Shown: positions 12,922 to 26,815, counted from the stretch's first letter. The stretch: DNA of 64,000 nucleotides from Ptiloglossa arizonensis (GCF_051014685.1 NC_135056.1:4030001-4094000), one strand, 5' to 3'. Numbers and translations: made by a program. The notes: a model not told the origin generated them from the sequence alone.

Positions 12922-15900
12922 ATGTGGTTAGGTATTTTATGTCTGGTGGCTGTGATAATTTTGAAAATATTTTTCGATTATAGACGACCATTCAAATTTC
13001 CTCCAGGTAACTTCAAGTTTATACGTACAATATTTTTCAATATTCACCCAATCGTTGTGTCAATAATATTACTCATTTATATTGACGTTCAAGGTCCACG
13101 AGGGTTTCCTATTCTTGGCAATATACTTGATATTGCGAAATTAGTAAAGGAGACGAAATTTTATTCCAATGTTTGGTGTCTATTGGCTGAGAAATATGGA
13201 TCGGTTGTTGGTCTCAGATTAGGTTTTGACCAACCATTGATCATAGTATCTGGAAAAGCTGCTATTACGGAAATGTTAAATCGACCGGAATTTGACGGCA
13301 GACCGAACGGATTTTTATTTAAATTTAGATGCGGAGGTACACCGCAAGGATTACTGTTCACAGATGCTGATGTTTGGAATAATCAAAGGAGGTATATTCG
13401 CAATAAACTGAACATTCCTGTTATCAGTCAGAATTTGCATACAGAATAGGTGTCTGAAATATTACCTGGACTTGAATAAACGTTATTTGAAATTGAAAAG
13501 AACAAATAATATTTCAATCTGTTATTTTGTCAGTTCGTTTGATATCGAAAGAAATAGTATTTCTAATATCCAAAAGTGTCCAGATCTGCTCTGTATATTA
13601 TTTTTCATAATTATGAAGTATACACAAGGATTTCTTATTATTGGCAATATATAGGCTTTTCCAATAAGAACGATAGAAATTTAAATACACGAACGTTATT
13701 CGAATTGAACAAGAATTTCAATAAATTTTATACATTTTAATGCGTCGAACAATTGTGTATCAATCTTCGACGATTTGTAAAGCATTATCGAATACAAATG
13801 TCACATGATTCTGACAATTCAATAACAACACATGACGGCTATGATAATTCAAAGTTTTATCGCTCTTATTTGAAAACACTATATCTGACATTGTGAATTT
13901 TGTAAAGAAGATGAAATTTTTTCTCAATGTTTGAGGACCTATTTTTTAAGAAGAAAATCTTTAAAGAAATGTTTAAAATAGAGAAATTTATTACACCACT
14001 GACAATGTTTAGGCCGTGTATGCAGCAATATTAAATGAAAATATTCATATACCTTAGTACAAGGGTGACTATATCGAAGAAAAAGTACATTGTTTTGAAA
14101 ATCACGTTAATTTTGTTTTTATTCTACATTTTATATATCTGTCATGTTTTTTCATATGTGACAGTTACACCATTATCTATAATTTGAAGTATCACAAGTA
14201 TCTTGATTCTAAATATTTTTTTTTAGAATTCCATAATTATTTTTGGCTATTATATTTAGTGTAATAATATTTAGATTAATGTTTTTCAAAATTTTCCTTA
14301 ATAATTACTAATAATTAAAATGGTATCATAAAATCAAGATAGCGATGGCAAGAATATATTTTTTCGTTGCTGTTTATTAATTCTGTTTATTAATACCGTT
14401 ATTTAATTTCCTTAAGGCATACGAATAAAAACTAATCTTCAATAAAAGGATGAGTCAGCTTGAAAAAAGTAACTTTTTTCTACAATGAATTCTTTTGGTT
14501 AGTTGATTTTACCACGTTAATGAGAATTCGAGTAACAAAAATATAGCGCATTATTTTTTAACCTTTTCAACAATACTGACACATACACATACGTTTACTT
14601 TTTAAGCTACAAGTATTTTAAATATTATAACATGAAATTAATCGTTAAAGTTATAAATAAATATTCGTAATTACATTTTCCCAATGATATAACACGGTAA
14701 TATGTTGCTCAAAATCAATTCGAATTTATACTTATTTCAAGCAAAATAATTCATCTCTAAAGAAAAGAAAATTTCCTCTATTCAAGAAGTATATAGAATA
14801 AAATTACATACATTGGTTTTTTAATGTCCCAATTTGGAATCTTCTCTTGTCAGTTTAATCAATATTTAAATGTTTAAGAACTTTGCTAATATCACTAATA
14901 ATTGACTAATATTAAAATATTTTGCTCTAGAATCATAGTTTCTAGAATCATATTTTTTATAATGTGTGTGACTATCCGTTGAAATATGTTACGAATCTCT
15001 ATCTAAAATAATTTGTTAACATTGATACTTTAATTCATGTTTCCTGTATACAGGTTTGCGTTAAGAACTCTAAGACAATTTGGTTTTGGAAAGTATTCCA
15101 TGGATCATATACTTCAGCAAGATGCAATTTCACTAACAAATATTGTTACTAAATTGTCGAAGGACGAGTCAATAATGAATTTGCATTCTTTTATTAGTGC
15201 AGCCGTTTTCAGTCATTTATGGTACATCTTAGAAGGAACAAAGTATGTGGTCGGAATAAGAAAGATATATACATATTATTTTAAACTTTCACTTATTATT
15301 AAATTGTGTTTTCCATTTGCAGATATGACGTGGGCGCGGAAAGTTCGGAACTAAAAGAAGTAATACACGTAATTAAAAACATTCTTGGCTCTACGCAAGT
15401 TTCAGGAGGCATTTTGAATTATTTTCCTTTTCTAAGATATTTCTTCCCAGGATTAACAGGATTTACATTATTTAAAAACCAACAAACCCAAGTGAACAAT
15501 TTTGTTACGGTAAGTTATATCTATTAATATACATATCTACATTACAGTAATGTCTCGGGTATCGATAACATTCGTTGCTCAAATTTATGATCAACAGTCA
15601 TCTCTGTCATTGTTTGTGCTTCTTCAGCTAGAGTGACCGTTGATTCGAGCGGATGACAGCTACGAAAACAAAAACTGGTTGACTAAACTTCATTCCATTG
15701 TATTCTATTCATTGTTCTATTCATTTTAGCTGGTTTCCTGAAAAAATTCTTTACACGTGTTTTACACAATGCTACTTGGCAGATCTATTTTCGTACACGA
15801 TGATGTAACTTTGCTTGTTAAAAACGATCGACAATTTAGTAAATAAAAAGTTATCTATTGGTTTTGAATTGATTTTTATAAATGTATATACACATTGGAT

Positions 15901-18900
15901 TCTAATTTGACTACATTGCATCAATTTTGTATAACAAATATTTTGTTAAAAGCTATATTTTGTCGAAAGTTTTTTCAACATTAATAAAACCTGTACTTTT
16001 TCCTTTGTGTCTATATGTGATTTATTGCGTAATTTTCTATTAATTTGAAAAATATTTCAGTTTGAGAATGCCACTGAATAAAATTGTTAACTTTAAAATG
16101 ATTAATTTATCAACTTTAATTTCCTTACTAGTCGTATTGCAGAGTTCATTGTCGGTTTATTGTTCTTATCCTCCAGTGTCGTACGGTTGGAAAATTGAAT
16201 ATACATAAGTGTTCTGCTTTTTCTTGAGTACTTCTCGCCCAACTCCAGTTATCTTTTTTAATCGCAGAAAGGCTGATTGTTTGTCGTTTTATCTTTTCAG
16301 TGGCTTTCCATAATGAGTAGTTCAAATTTTCAACTGGATACAGGTTGATGATGTACCTGCCAAACTTACTATTATTTTATTCTTTAAACATTCCTTCCAA
16401 TTTGTTCGTTGCAGCACTTAGAACTCTTTTGTTGTGTGATATTTTTTGAGTTTATCATTTCCATTTGAGTTTAAATTTGTATTATATAATTGGGATATTC
16501 TTGCTTTCAGCTGTTATTGTTTTTTGTTAGGGTAGAGAATCGACTCGTTAAAATAACTTATGGCAGTTTCTGTTTCATTTAATGTTTTGAAAAAGTTTGA
16601 CAGGATTTTGTATCTCGGTTGGTTTTTACGCGAGGTTTATAATAATTGACGAGTGATCAGAACTTAGGTCCAGACTTGACTTTGCTGTCAGTTGAGTCAT
16701 TTGTCTTCGGTTGATTCTTTTACTTATTACGAGGTCCAGTATTTACATTAGGTATTTTAACGTTTACTGGTAACTTTCATATCACTTACTCTAGAGTTCA
16801 ATTTTTAAAAATAATTGTTTTTGAACCCCAAACGAAGTACTTCGCGTTATAGTCGCGAAAAAATCATTGTATTGCTTTTTGGTGCTTTTATGTCTCAGCG
16901 AATGGTACACTGCAACAATGTTTATTGTACTGTTTTATATTTTTACTGCTATCGATTTTGCTTGTTGGTAGGTATCTGATTTAAAGAGAAAGATCATCTA
17001 TTGCGTTATGAAGATGGTGCTTGATATTACTTTTAATTATTACTGTCGCAACTCGATGAGCTCATTTCGTTGCCAGTTGAAAATTTGAACTACTCATTAT
17101 GGAAAGTCACTGAAAAGATAAAACGACAACTGGGTGTTCTACATCATATGTTGTATAATTTGATACTTCGATATCGTATATTGAAAGAAAAGATTTGAAT
17201 TACATTCTCCGTGTATAATCCATTTTTGCAGTTTATTCAATACGAGTATTGATCAAATTTGTAACGCAGTATTGATTTGCAGTGATTGTTGTTTTATTAG
17301 GTTTGTTTCTTCGTTGAATATTCCTATTAAAATTTCCATGTTTTTTGTTGATTAATTTCATTTCTAAAATTTATAAAGGGTTGAAATTCCGAGTTATTCC
17401 AACAAACATTTTATTTTTAATTCGATTGTTACCAAATATTTCGTTTTTTGGATTGTGAGTTATTGTATTTGGTTTGCAGATTGTTTTGTTCGAGTGGGGG
17501 AAATATTTTTTATCATGTATGCTTTCTGACACTACATCCTTTATAATTAACTGAATGATTGCAATTCACGCATCGTGTTATATTTCTTCAAATTTCGGCT
17601 ACATTTGTTTGAATTTTGATTCGATCGTTAAACAAATATTCAATAGTTTAGTTGTTATTCGCTATGTCTTGTAGAAGTTGTCATAATAGTTCGATTATTT
17701 TTACGGTTATAATGATCGGCAGTGATTTGAATCGTGTTAAGAAGGATGTTTTGTCAAGATGTCTTACGAATTGGATATTTATATGTTAGTATACCATTTA
17801 TTATATTGTTCGTTAATAGTAATAGCCAGTTTGTCAGGTTTATTGTTAGGTATACAATAAGTTAGTATACTTGTATAGTAGAGCCTTCCAAGTGACACTA
17901 ACTCTAGGGTAGTGGTAAGAATAGAAATTTGGATAAAATTCGTCGAAGAAACAATAAAAATACTTATATTGCATATAAGTATTAAAAATAGTATATATTG
18001 CACTACGGCAATCCCGAGTTTAAATATTATCAGTTTCCTATGTTTTCTACTACGCCATATTTATTGTTGGTTGAGACCCTCTACTATACAAAACCAAACC
18101 TTTTCAAACTTTACCCTTATTTCTTTCACAACTGTCTAGTCATGTGCGGCTATAATTATTGTATATGTGGATTTATAAGCCGGTAAAATTTCATTAAAAC
18201 CGGTGAGGATTAGTACTGACATTTTCCTGATTATTGGTGTTTAATTTTCAATCATTATTGCATTGCATAGCTATCATTGGTATCACTGACTTCGTCCTCA
18301 TTTATTTGCATACCTTCCACTGGACACACTTATAACTCTTTTTTCATATATTGTACTAATGTAGCTATTTCCAGTTTTTTGTATTTTTAACATGATATTT
18401 CTATCACTTTGAGTTGACATTGGTCTTGATAAACCTCAAAGGCTTTTATTGGAATTATTCTTTGTGGAGTAGTTGTCTTGTTATTACAGTTCTGGATGTT
18501 AGTTTGTTTCGACTTTGGTGCTATGTCTTATGTATAAGCAAATTTAATCACTTATTAATTGTATTCGTTGTTATTACACATTTACACATGTAATAATCCT
18601 CAGTTATATGAAATAGTAAAGTCTACATTCTCGTGCAACAAAAATTATCGTTAAAATTTCGAAATTGTGTAGCCAATACCATATCTTTCCATTTTCATTA
18701 AAAACATTTTATTTTTAATTGCCATTATTCTTTTTCAGGATATAATATCGAAACATAAAAACAATAAAATAATTGGAGAATCTACAAATTTTATTGATTC
18801 TTATTTAGAGGAAATAGAAGTGCAAAAAACAAAATCACCTTTCTCTTCTTTCAATGGTAATTCTTTTTATTTTGATTATTTTTATAAATCTATAATAACG

Positions 18901-21900
18901 TGTAAAGGTAAATTAAAAATGAATTAAAAACAGAAATTTTAATTAAAATATCATAATATCTACGAGACTGTGTATTTGCCTAAGCTCTGCAGTGATTAGG
19001 TCAGGACTTACAACGTGTAAGACCGGTTTAATGCCCAATCATTTCAGATTTCTCAAAAAACAATTCAAAGTTGAGTATTAATCCCGGTAAACCGGTTATA
19101 CATTCCTACGTAGATAGAGTTGATTTAGGTCGCTTCAATTTAAAATGTCAGTGTTTTATTTTAACAAATAAATTAATATTTCCAAAGATGTTCGTAATAT
19201 TAATGGTTGAGATGGTAATAGAGAACCAATATAAATATGGTAGAAATATACTTTTTTGTTATTTGTTCATAAATTTTCTGTAATCGCACGAATAAATACT
19301 AAACATAATTAAGCGATGATTGTGCTTAAGAGAAATATTGTTTCTTTATAAATTGTTTTATATCTTCTACTGTTTGTAAGTAAAGAAATAAAAATGAAAA
19401 ATAACGCAATCTAGGAAGTTTATCGACTTACAAGGGATATCACTTAAGTGTCATACACCAACTCTTGTGAAATTTATATGAATTATAGTTTTCTAAAAAA
19501 TATTTGTCATATGTTTTTTATACCGATAATGGAGCATATGTAGAGGGTGAAATTAGTATTAACTTAATGTTTACAACAAAAATTATGTCTGCTGCAGTAT
19601 TTTGAAATCTATGAAATGTAGAGCAAAATTTTTTAGACAAAAATTAAGTATTTATTTAAAAATAATTTAGTATTAAAAAATTTTTCTTTATATTTCATAG
19701 TTTTTAGAATCGAACGTGTTTTTTTGCTTTGAACATTGAAAGTTGATTTTATTTCTTAAGTGTGCATCATTACAGATAAAAAAGTACATGTCAAATACTT
19801 TTACGAGAACTGTAACTTATATAAACATATGATACTAGCTGGTAAAAAATACTATTATTTGTCAAAATCCACTTTTTTTTTGTCAATCTCATTACTTGTT
19901 ATCGCTCATCAGAATGGGAAAAGTGTTTTCCTTATTTATGAGACTATTAAAACAGCATTCTTAAATCAGTTGTTAAATAATTATTTTATTTGCAAGATAA
20001 TTAAATTAATTCTTAAAATTATACTAAAGATATTATTCAAATATAGATGTTTACAAAATGTGTCAATAATAATTTTCATCTGAAATAATTTTTTATTTAT
20101 TGATGTCAAGAAAAACGGTTGTATTATACATGATATACCTACATTACATCCGATGAGGCTCATCGAACAAAAGTATTTTATTTTTCTTGTGTACTATATT
20201 TTCCGCAATATCAAAATAACCTTAAGTTTTTTGAATATGACATAATTTTTAATTTTTAATAAAATTATAAATTTAACAATCTATAAAAAAGAGATCTTGA
20301 AGTGACTTCAATACATCACAATAAATGGCATTACAAAAAGCTAACCATTATTAAATAATGGTTTTTCTAATAAAAGAAGCGGTTTTTCTGTAAATTATCA
20401 CAGCCGTCATGTTTGTTATTGAATTGTCAGGGTCATGTGACATTTGTATTCAGTAACGCTTTACAAATTATCGAGGATTGATATACAGTTGTTCAACGCA
20501 TAGTTGATATGTAGTTGATCAACGTGTGAAAATGATTAAAATTTATTGTTGAAATTTTTGTTCAATTAGTACACGTAATCGATGAACAGAACTCATAATT
20601 CGTCGTTCGATGGGAACATTTGACCTAACCCATTCCTATATATGTTGACTAGGTCAACGTAGTTTAAGAAGTAAAGAGAATGTTTCTGTTCAAAGGGAAA
20701 GTATTGCCAAGAATCCAAATTTGTCCATTCCATGATGTTCCCAAGAATTAGGCATTCCTCGGACTTCTTTGTCGTATTTGTTCTACCAAATATAATCATG
20801 GTGGTCATTTAAACGATATTGCACTTTGTGTATAATGTCATAAAATGTACTTTAAAATAAAATAACGAGCACCAGATTATATTTTGTGGTTTTCATTTTA
20901 TTTCGTTTCAAGGTTTTATCGCTCTTATTGAAAACCACAGTACACCAAATAGAAATCATTCTACAACTATAAAAGTTAAAATAGATAAGGTCATTTTGTT
21001 ATAAATAAATAAAGATCAGTTCATTACTTTTAACTTCTGTACTTGTAGAACGATTAAAATTTAGTAGAGAACTAGTAATTATTAGCTACTTGTGTTTATT
21101 GTTTATTGTACCATATTGAAGTCAGTTTGATGTTACTTTATTATAAAAATGAAAGATTACCGTAATATCTCTGAAAATACAAGACATGAAAAAATGAAAT
21201 GCCTCTGTTCAATGAGCCCCATTGTATATAACATATTTCAAGCAAAATAGTTTCTTCTAAAATTAATAAATAATAATTACAATTATACTGCCTAATAAGA
21301 CGTTTAAGATGTTTTCGAAAATCAATAAATACCAAGTTATTTCAAATAGGAATTGTTGTGGACTCAGCACTATACAGAAACACCAAATTTGTTGTACACG
21401 TAAATATATAGTTCATTTAAGTCGGAGAACGAGATAACTATCTTGCAAATTAAAAATATGTCTATGCTCGATAAATATATATGTAAATAATCTCGTTTAT
21501 ACTTCAATTTCAGACGTTTGTCTCTGCCTAATTTTTTATGTATAATGTAAACGTTATGTTCTAGAACGTCAGCTAATATACGTTTTAAAGGATTTATTTA
21601 TTGCTGGTGTAGATACGACAGACAATACCCTGGGTTTCATAATAGTATACCTCGCGGTACATCAGGATGTACAAAATAAATTATACCATGAAATTGATAA
21701 AATCATAGGCAAGGATATTTGTCCTTCTCTTAGCGATAAAAATCGGTAAGATATGTTTGGGTGAAATAATAACTATTCTTTTCTAAATATCTTATACACG
21801 CTTGATACACGTAATTATAGGTGTATTACAATTTGTTTGGCTTTGTTAAGTATTGTATAATAGAAAATGAAATTGTTTGTGAAATTCAAGCTACGTAAAA

Positions 21901-24759
21901 AAGGGAATAATACGACACTTTCTTTTTTAGTTTATTGATACTTTTTAACAATTCATTTCTTATATTTTTATTAAATAACGATTAAGTAAAAAGTTACAAC
22001 GAAACTTTTGTATAGAAGAAATTCTTTGGTCCTTAGAGAAACACAGACTGAATCAAACTTGATCTTTCATGCGTTAACTTCTTTTTATCTCAAATTAAAT
22101 AAAAGTTATTTTTTTTATTGTGATTTCCACAAGGTTTTTGTCTTTAATGTACAACTAGTTCACATTAACTATAGCTGCTTACATTGGTAAATTATATTAA
22201 TAACGAAACTAATTTCTGACTAACTAACTTTTACTTGGGTATACCATACTAATTTTATTTATTTATATATATATATATATAAACAAAGGTTACGTATTTT
22301 TTTTTATATCAGTTTAAAAACGTTTTATAAAAATGAAATAGAGGTCCAAAGTGGGGGTGTTCTCCTAATTGGAAAATGTGCACTTTAACGAATAATGAAA
22401 AATTCATACAGAATAAACCACCCATTTTTGTTAAATATTAAAACATGTAAATTTACTTTCTGTGTGTTCAAGAATATATAATTTCTTCTCGAATTTTTGT
22501 ATCAATTTTGCATTGTTTGTGGGTCGACAAAACATTTCTCAGGGTGGTACAAATGCTATGAAATTTGAGAAAACAAACAACTAAGTATCATTTTTTACGA
22601 TTCATATCTTCCTCTACTTTGGACCTTATTTCAGTCCTTAAAACGTTTTTAGGCTAATATAAAAAAAAGAACACGTAAACATAGTTTTTTGATGTTCTAT
22701 GATATACATATATAAAAGTAAGAAAAATCGGTGACTAATACTTCATATTAGCGATTACAATAAGCATTGATTGTTAAATAGTTGAATACTCCAGATTTTG
22801 TGTAAACAATAACGTTACAGTTCTTCTGATAAATGCAAAATAAGTGGAGTTCAACCATTGACATATGTATACCTGAGATGTACAAGTTGTATACAATTTT
22901 TCGAGATAGCAGAAGACTTCTAATTGTCAATGTAACATGATTTATTGTTAATGTAACATGAATCTATTATTTGATATTTCTATGGTAGACTCAATTTCTA
23001 GAAATTGTTTTTCAGAGGCCTACAAAAGTAATTTTACAATTGTAATATATCTAATCCTTAACTTGTATCAATGTTACAATATGCTAACAATAATTAAGCT
23101 GTGAATGTTTATGCACGATAAATATGTGATAAATATGTTAACTATGCACATAAAATATGCAAATATGCACATAATATGTTATACAACATTTTTAATGTCT
23201 ATGTATTTAATATTTTTTGTAATTATTCTGGTACATTGTACTTCACGTTGTAATATAATCATGAGCATCTTTTTAAATTTGAAATTATTAATTAGTGGTG
23301 TTGTTTGTAAAAATTAATTTATAAGCGGAAAACGACCGCTCAATTTAGCACGATGTATTTAATTGGTGCGTATTTAAATTTACTCTAACATCTGGCACAA
23401 TTGTTCTTGTACTTGTTACTTAAACTACTTGAAATTTTTAATAAATTGCTAAACCCTACATTCTTTTCCCAGGTTGCATTTATTTTTCTTCTAATTGTTT
23501 CTCCGCAATCTTCAGGAATACTGTTTAAATTAATAATGCAATTTATATACATCCCAATTGAATGAATGTTAAACGATAAATTAAATTAATGTGTATTTGA
23601 TAAAGCGTTTAAATGACCCCTAATGTACATTACATTTTGTGCAAATTAATCTTATTGGAGCACTTCTTGTGCCATTCTTAAACTTTTGCTTAAATGTTTG
23701 AATTATCATATTTATCAAGTTTCGAATTGAAATTTGAATTTTAAGCACAAACTGCTACATCTCACACTTAACGCTTACAATTAGTTACAAACTCGAAATT
23801 ATAAGAACAGATAGATGAAATTAATTTGATGAAACAGTTTTTCTATATGGATACGATACAATGTATATACAATACAGTAAATGTATTATGCAAAAAATGC
23901 AAAATAAAAAATATATTTTTAGAATCCTCTAATCCCAAAACATATTTCTATCCAAGCATAAACACCTGCAGTCTACTAATATTTACTTCAAAATACTCTA
24001 GAATTTTTACTATACCACCTTATTTGTACTATAAACATTTCCAGATTACCATATTTGAACGCAATTCTAACAGAAGTAATGAGACTGGCAAACATTACTG
24101 CAACTACTCTTCCACATCGAGCAATAACAGATTCTAATCTACTAGGTTTTGAAATAAAAAAGGATTATACTTTATTACCAAATCTGAAAAGCGTTCACAT
24201 GGATAAAGAACACTGGGGTGATCCAGAAGTATTTCGACCTGAAAGGTTTATCGATGAAAATGGACAATTTGTCGATGACTCGTGGATGATACCTTTCGGA
24301 TTAGGTAATTATATGTTTAATAGTTTCAATTTTCATGCTCTTAGACTAAAGTTTATCTTAAAAGTTTTCTTTCTTATTTTGCTAAACTAAACTTTATGTA
24401 ATTGATAAAGAATTAAATGCTGATTCTAAATACAATTTGGAAAAGAAGCACACTATTATGCAAAAAGCAATAAAAAGGAAATAAATTTTTGTATGAGCAA
24501 CGAAAACAGAAGAACTTTGTAAATGTATTTTTGTTTGTATGTTATTTTCTTTGTAAAATGTTATTTTTTGTTTACAGGCCGCAGAAAATGTTTGGGTGAA
24601 ACGGTGGCGAGAAATACAATTTTTATTTTTACAGCATGTTTAATACAAAAGCTACATTTCATGCTACCGGAAAAATATCCTAAACTTTGTCTTCAAGGAG
24701 TCGATGGCTTCATTACTGCACCACCTGAGGTGGATATTATGGTGGTTCAAAGACATTGA
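12922..24759 (+). CDS. Cytochrome P450, CYP2 clan (CYP303/305-like), complete, 8 exons
   Basis: Haem-thiolate monooxygenase anchored in the ER membrane. Exons: 12922-13006, 13094-13391, 15054-15242, 15323-15509, 18739-18856, 21565-21745, 24045-24304, 24578-24759. All junctions are GT-AG, phases match, and the joined frame is 499 aa, usual for the family. Visible in order: N-terminal membrane anchor (residues 1-19); proline hinge PPGPRGFP, restored only by splicing intron 1; C-helix WNNQRR; I-helix AGVDTT (306-311); ExxR as EVMR (363-366); PERF (418-421); haem loop FGLGRRKCLG with thiolate Cys444. Family knowledge: the CYP2 clan in insects includes hormone- and development-related enzymes, but the substrate here cannot be inferred. 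The exact subfamily (303, 305 or other) is a guess. Introns 2, 4, 5 and 6 are long and carry transposon remnants. Confidence 0.95.
13590..14045 (+). pseudogene. Decayed duplicate of P450 exon 2, split by a MITE
   Basis: Inside intron 2, 13623-13653 reads CACAAGGATTTC...GGCAATATA, matching the start of exon 2 (CACGAGGGTTTC...GGCAATATA). After a 226-bp insertion the match resumes at 13880 (TATCTGACATTGTG, then GTAAAG.AGA.GAAATTTT and CAATGTTTG), in the correct order and spacing. Weaker similarity continues to about 14045, and there is some to the preceding intron. The copy has stops (TGA at the position of the TGG codon in NVWC) and indels, so it is not a usable exon. It is best explained as a tandem exon duplication that later decayed. 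Confidence 0.75.
13654..13879. mobile_element. 226-bp TA-flanked MITE (short copy) in the ghost exon
   Basis: Terminal inverted repeats of about 27 bp (left TTTTCCAATAAGAACGATAG, right end complementary to TTTTCAAATAAGAGCGATAA) with TA on both sides (13652-13653 and 13880-13881), as expected for Tc1/mariner-type mobilisation. Removing it restores perfect collinearity of the duplicated exon. The interior is an inverted copy of sequence in the element at 20358-20940. Confidence 0.8.
16120..17770 (-). mobile_element. Jockey-like non-LTR retrotransposon relic (ORF1, endonuclease, RT start)
   Basis: Read on the minus strand inside P450 intron 4, fragments follow the order of a Jockey-clade LINE. 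They are a zinc-knuckle RCVNCNHSVNYKGC (about 17550-17590), a gag C-terminal-like stretch (MEILIGIFNEETNLIKQQ, about 17300), endonuclease pieces AVYHSLRHK and DYNAKYFVWGSK (about 16930-16830), LDLSSDHSSIII (about 16640-16670), then the segment before the reverse transcriptase with NYSLWKATEKIKR (about 16300) and SWARSTQEKAEHL. Stops and frameshifts run throughout, so it is dead. A duplicate of the NYSLWK segment stands in the opposite orientation at 17055-17125. Confidence 0.8.
17055..17125 (+). repeat. Inverted duplicate of the LINE NYSLWK segment
   Basis: About 60 bp here on the + strand encode PVENLNYSLWKVTEKIKRQ. The same segment occurs on the - strand at about 16277-16340 with very few differences. 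The two copies form an inverted repeat about 730 bp apart, both inside the LINE relic. Confidence 0.8.
20358..20940. mobile_element. 583-bp MITE (long copy) of the same family as 13654-13879
   Basis: The left end (GGTTTTTCTAATAAAAGAAG) and the right end (complement reads TGTGGTTTTCAATAAGAGCG) are inverted and flanked by TA (20356-20357, 20941-20942). About 200 bp of its left half, containing GCCGTCATG and GTCATGTGACATTTGTATTC, is an inverted match to the interior of the short copy. No coding frame inside. It lies in P450 intron 5. Confidence 0.7.
22279..22690. mobile_element. Long-TIR element in P450 intron 6
   Basis: Arms of about 75 bp (about 22285-22355 and 22610-22690) are inverted copies; both contain AAAAACGTTTTA and GGTCCAAAGT or its complement. 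The spacer of about 250 bp is non-coding. A short (TA)n run at 22264-22281 abuts the left end. It is a MITE or foldback of unknown superfamily. Confidence 0.6.
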
Positions 24760-26815
24760 TTCCAGCCATAGGGTAAAAAAGGATCATATGCGTTTCGAAG
24801 AGTTTTGTTATTCGAAAAAAGTGTTACAAACACGCTCGCTGGATTACATAATTGCTAGAATACTGTTAGTCGTGAGGGATCATTCTGGTTTGACATAAAG
24901 AAAAATCGATTTTTTCTTTTCGCATCTTCTTAAATTCGATAAACTTAAAAAATATGTTCTTAAAGCCATTTGTTAAAATAACGTAAAATAACAGAGGTAT
25001 TGATGTTTTACGAAAATTGTACGCAGTATTGTTACTTCCTTAAATGAAACTATACCTAGCTATGATAGACAAATGAAGGAATACACATGTATGTTTCGGA
25101 AATAGTGAGAATAAATTGTAATTATCTTTTTGCAATGGTAATATTCCAACCAACGAAGCTCAACCTAAGTGTAAAATCATTGTAAACTGAAATTTGAAAC
25201 GCGTTTTTCTCGAAATTGAATGTCTTTATTGCGTTAATAGAATATTTCGAGAATTACTATTCTGATCGATTTGAAATTGACATGTAAAATCAGCAACTGT
25301 TCCTCTATTACTTGGGCCTCGGAAATATTGTACTTTGTGATATTGAAAAAGAACGAGTCAAATTTGTGAAAAGATAAATTTGACTTCCAAACATTAGCAT
25401 TTCAACAATTTTCAATATTCTCTTTATGCTTGAAGTTGCAGTAATAAAGCAACTCTTATAATTTAATAATTTTGTTTTCCTTTGTATTTCTGATAACTAT
25501 ATTCAATGGAATTGTGTCGATGCGACAAAATAATATTTTTCTGGGACATCTTGTGAAGTGTAGTTTACCTGTTACAAAATTATATACATATATGGACATA
25601 ACAAGATTCGTGTAGCTATTTGTATTATATGTAAATATCTTTGGAAAGTTTTATATTTATATCTGCAGTCGATTTCTTTAAAGAAATTCTTGAAAATTTT
25701 CTAATTTTTAACGTTCCAAACTGGAATGTCCCCAAAAATCGAAATCGTGCACCAAAGGCGTTCTTCTTTCCTAACGAAGCAAAAAGGACATGCATGAAGT
25801 GTGACTGAATTGTTAAGTAGATCTGTTATATCCAGATTCTTTGTTACATAGCATATACTTTCCTTAGTTATCGAATTGAAATATATTTAATGCACATCTG
25901 CATCTAATACACAACTGGATTGCAAATCTCTTGTGTTCGTACTGCTCGGTGCATTTATAAATCTCTACTATATCTGTAGGATAGTGTACGAGTTGATATA
26001 TAGTATGTCGAATGTTTGAAAACTTCGCAGTTTTGCACAGAAAAAAATTGTTTTTTTATTTTTGATTCAATAATACTGAAACGATAGAGATTTACGCGCA
26101 GTAGAAAATTTTTCCAATTTGGGAAATAATTAGATGTTCGACGAGGCAAATCTGAACGTACAATCCTATTTGAAAATCAATGAATTTTCGCTGTTGTAAC
26201 TATTAATGTATACATTTTCACCATTAACGCTTCAACCAGTTGTTAAGTAAAGTCCAACTGGCGGATCATTTTCAAAATGAACTTTTATTCAACGATTCAA
26301 ACGCTATTTCTATAGAGAACTGCGATTTTTCAAACGTAAGATTTTATTAGTAAACCGTAACTCACACAACAAGTCTTAGATTCACCTCACGATATAATTA
26401 TAATCAACTGCACTCAGGTATAATATTTTTGCCCCTAGGATAAGAATGGAGTAAATACACGTATATGGTGTTTTGTATAGTTGTAAAATAGTTATTGCGC
26501 AAACTATGTGGACGATAAAGTGTCAAAGTAGTTATTATAATTTTCTTTACTTTGTTTTCATAATAAAGCACCTAGGTGCACGTACTCGTTCTGCCTCCGC
26601 ATTGTTAATAACGATTATAAAACGTTTCTATTTTACCGAAAAGAAAAGAAAAAGGAGAAGAGAGAAAGATTAACAAAAAGTTAATGTATGCCGTTATTAA
26701 CCTAACTTCGATATGGGCCTACTTTTTTTTACGTGGGGAAAATTTTCTTCCCGACCTCTTTTAGGACAGTGTCGAGAATAATGTGAGACTTTCCGTATTC
26801 CTAAACATCAGATTT
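24760..26815. other. 3' flank of the P450 gene, nothing further recognised
   Basis: This presumably includes the P450 3' untranslated region; AATAAA motifs occur near 25111 and 25443, but the real polyadenylation site cannot be chosen. No other exon was recognised. Confidence 0.4.

Noticed and set aside
13007..13093. Continuous frame through P450 intron 1 (87 nt, no stop)
   Set aside because: It has GT and AG ends and its removal restores the canonical PPGPRGFP hinge; the extra 29 residues would break it. Retention is possible but not the main form.
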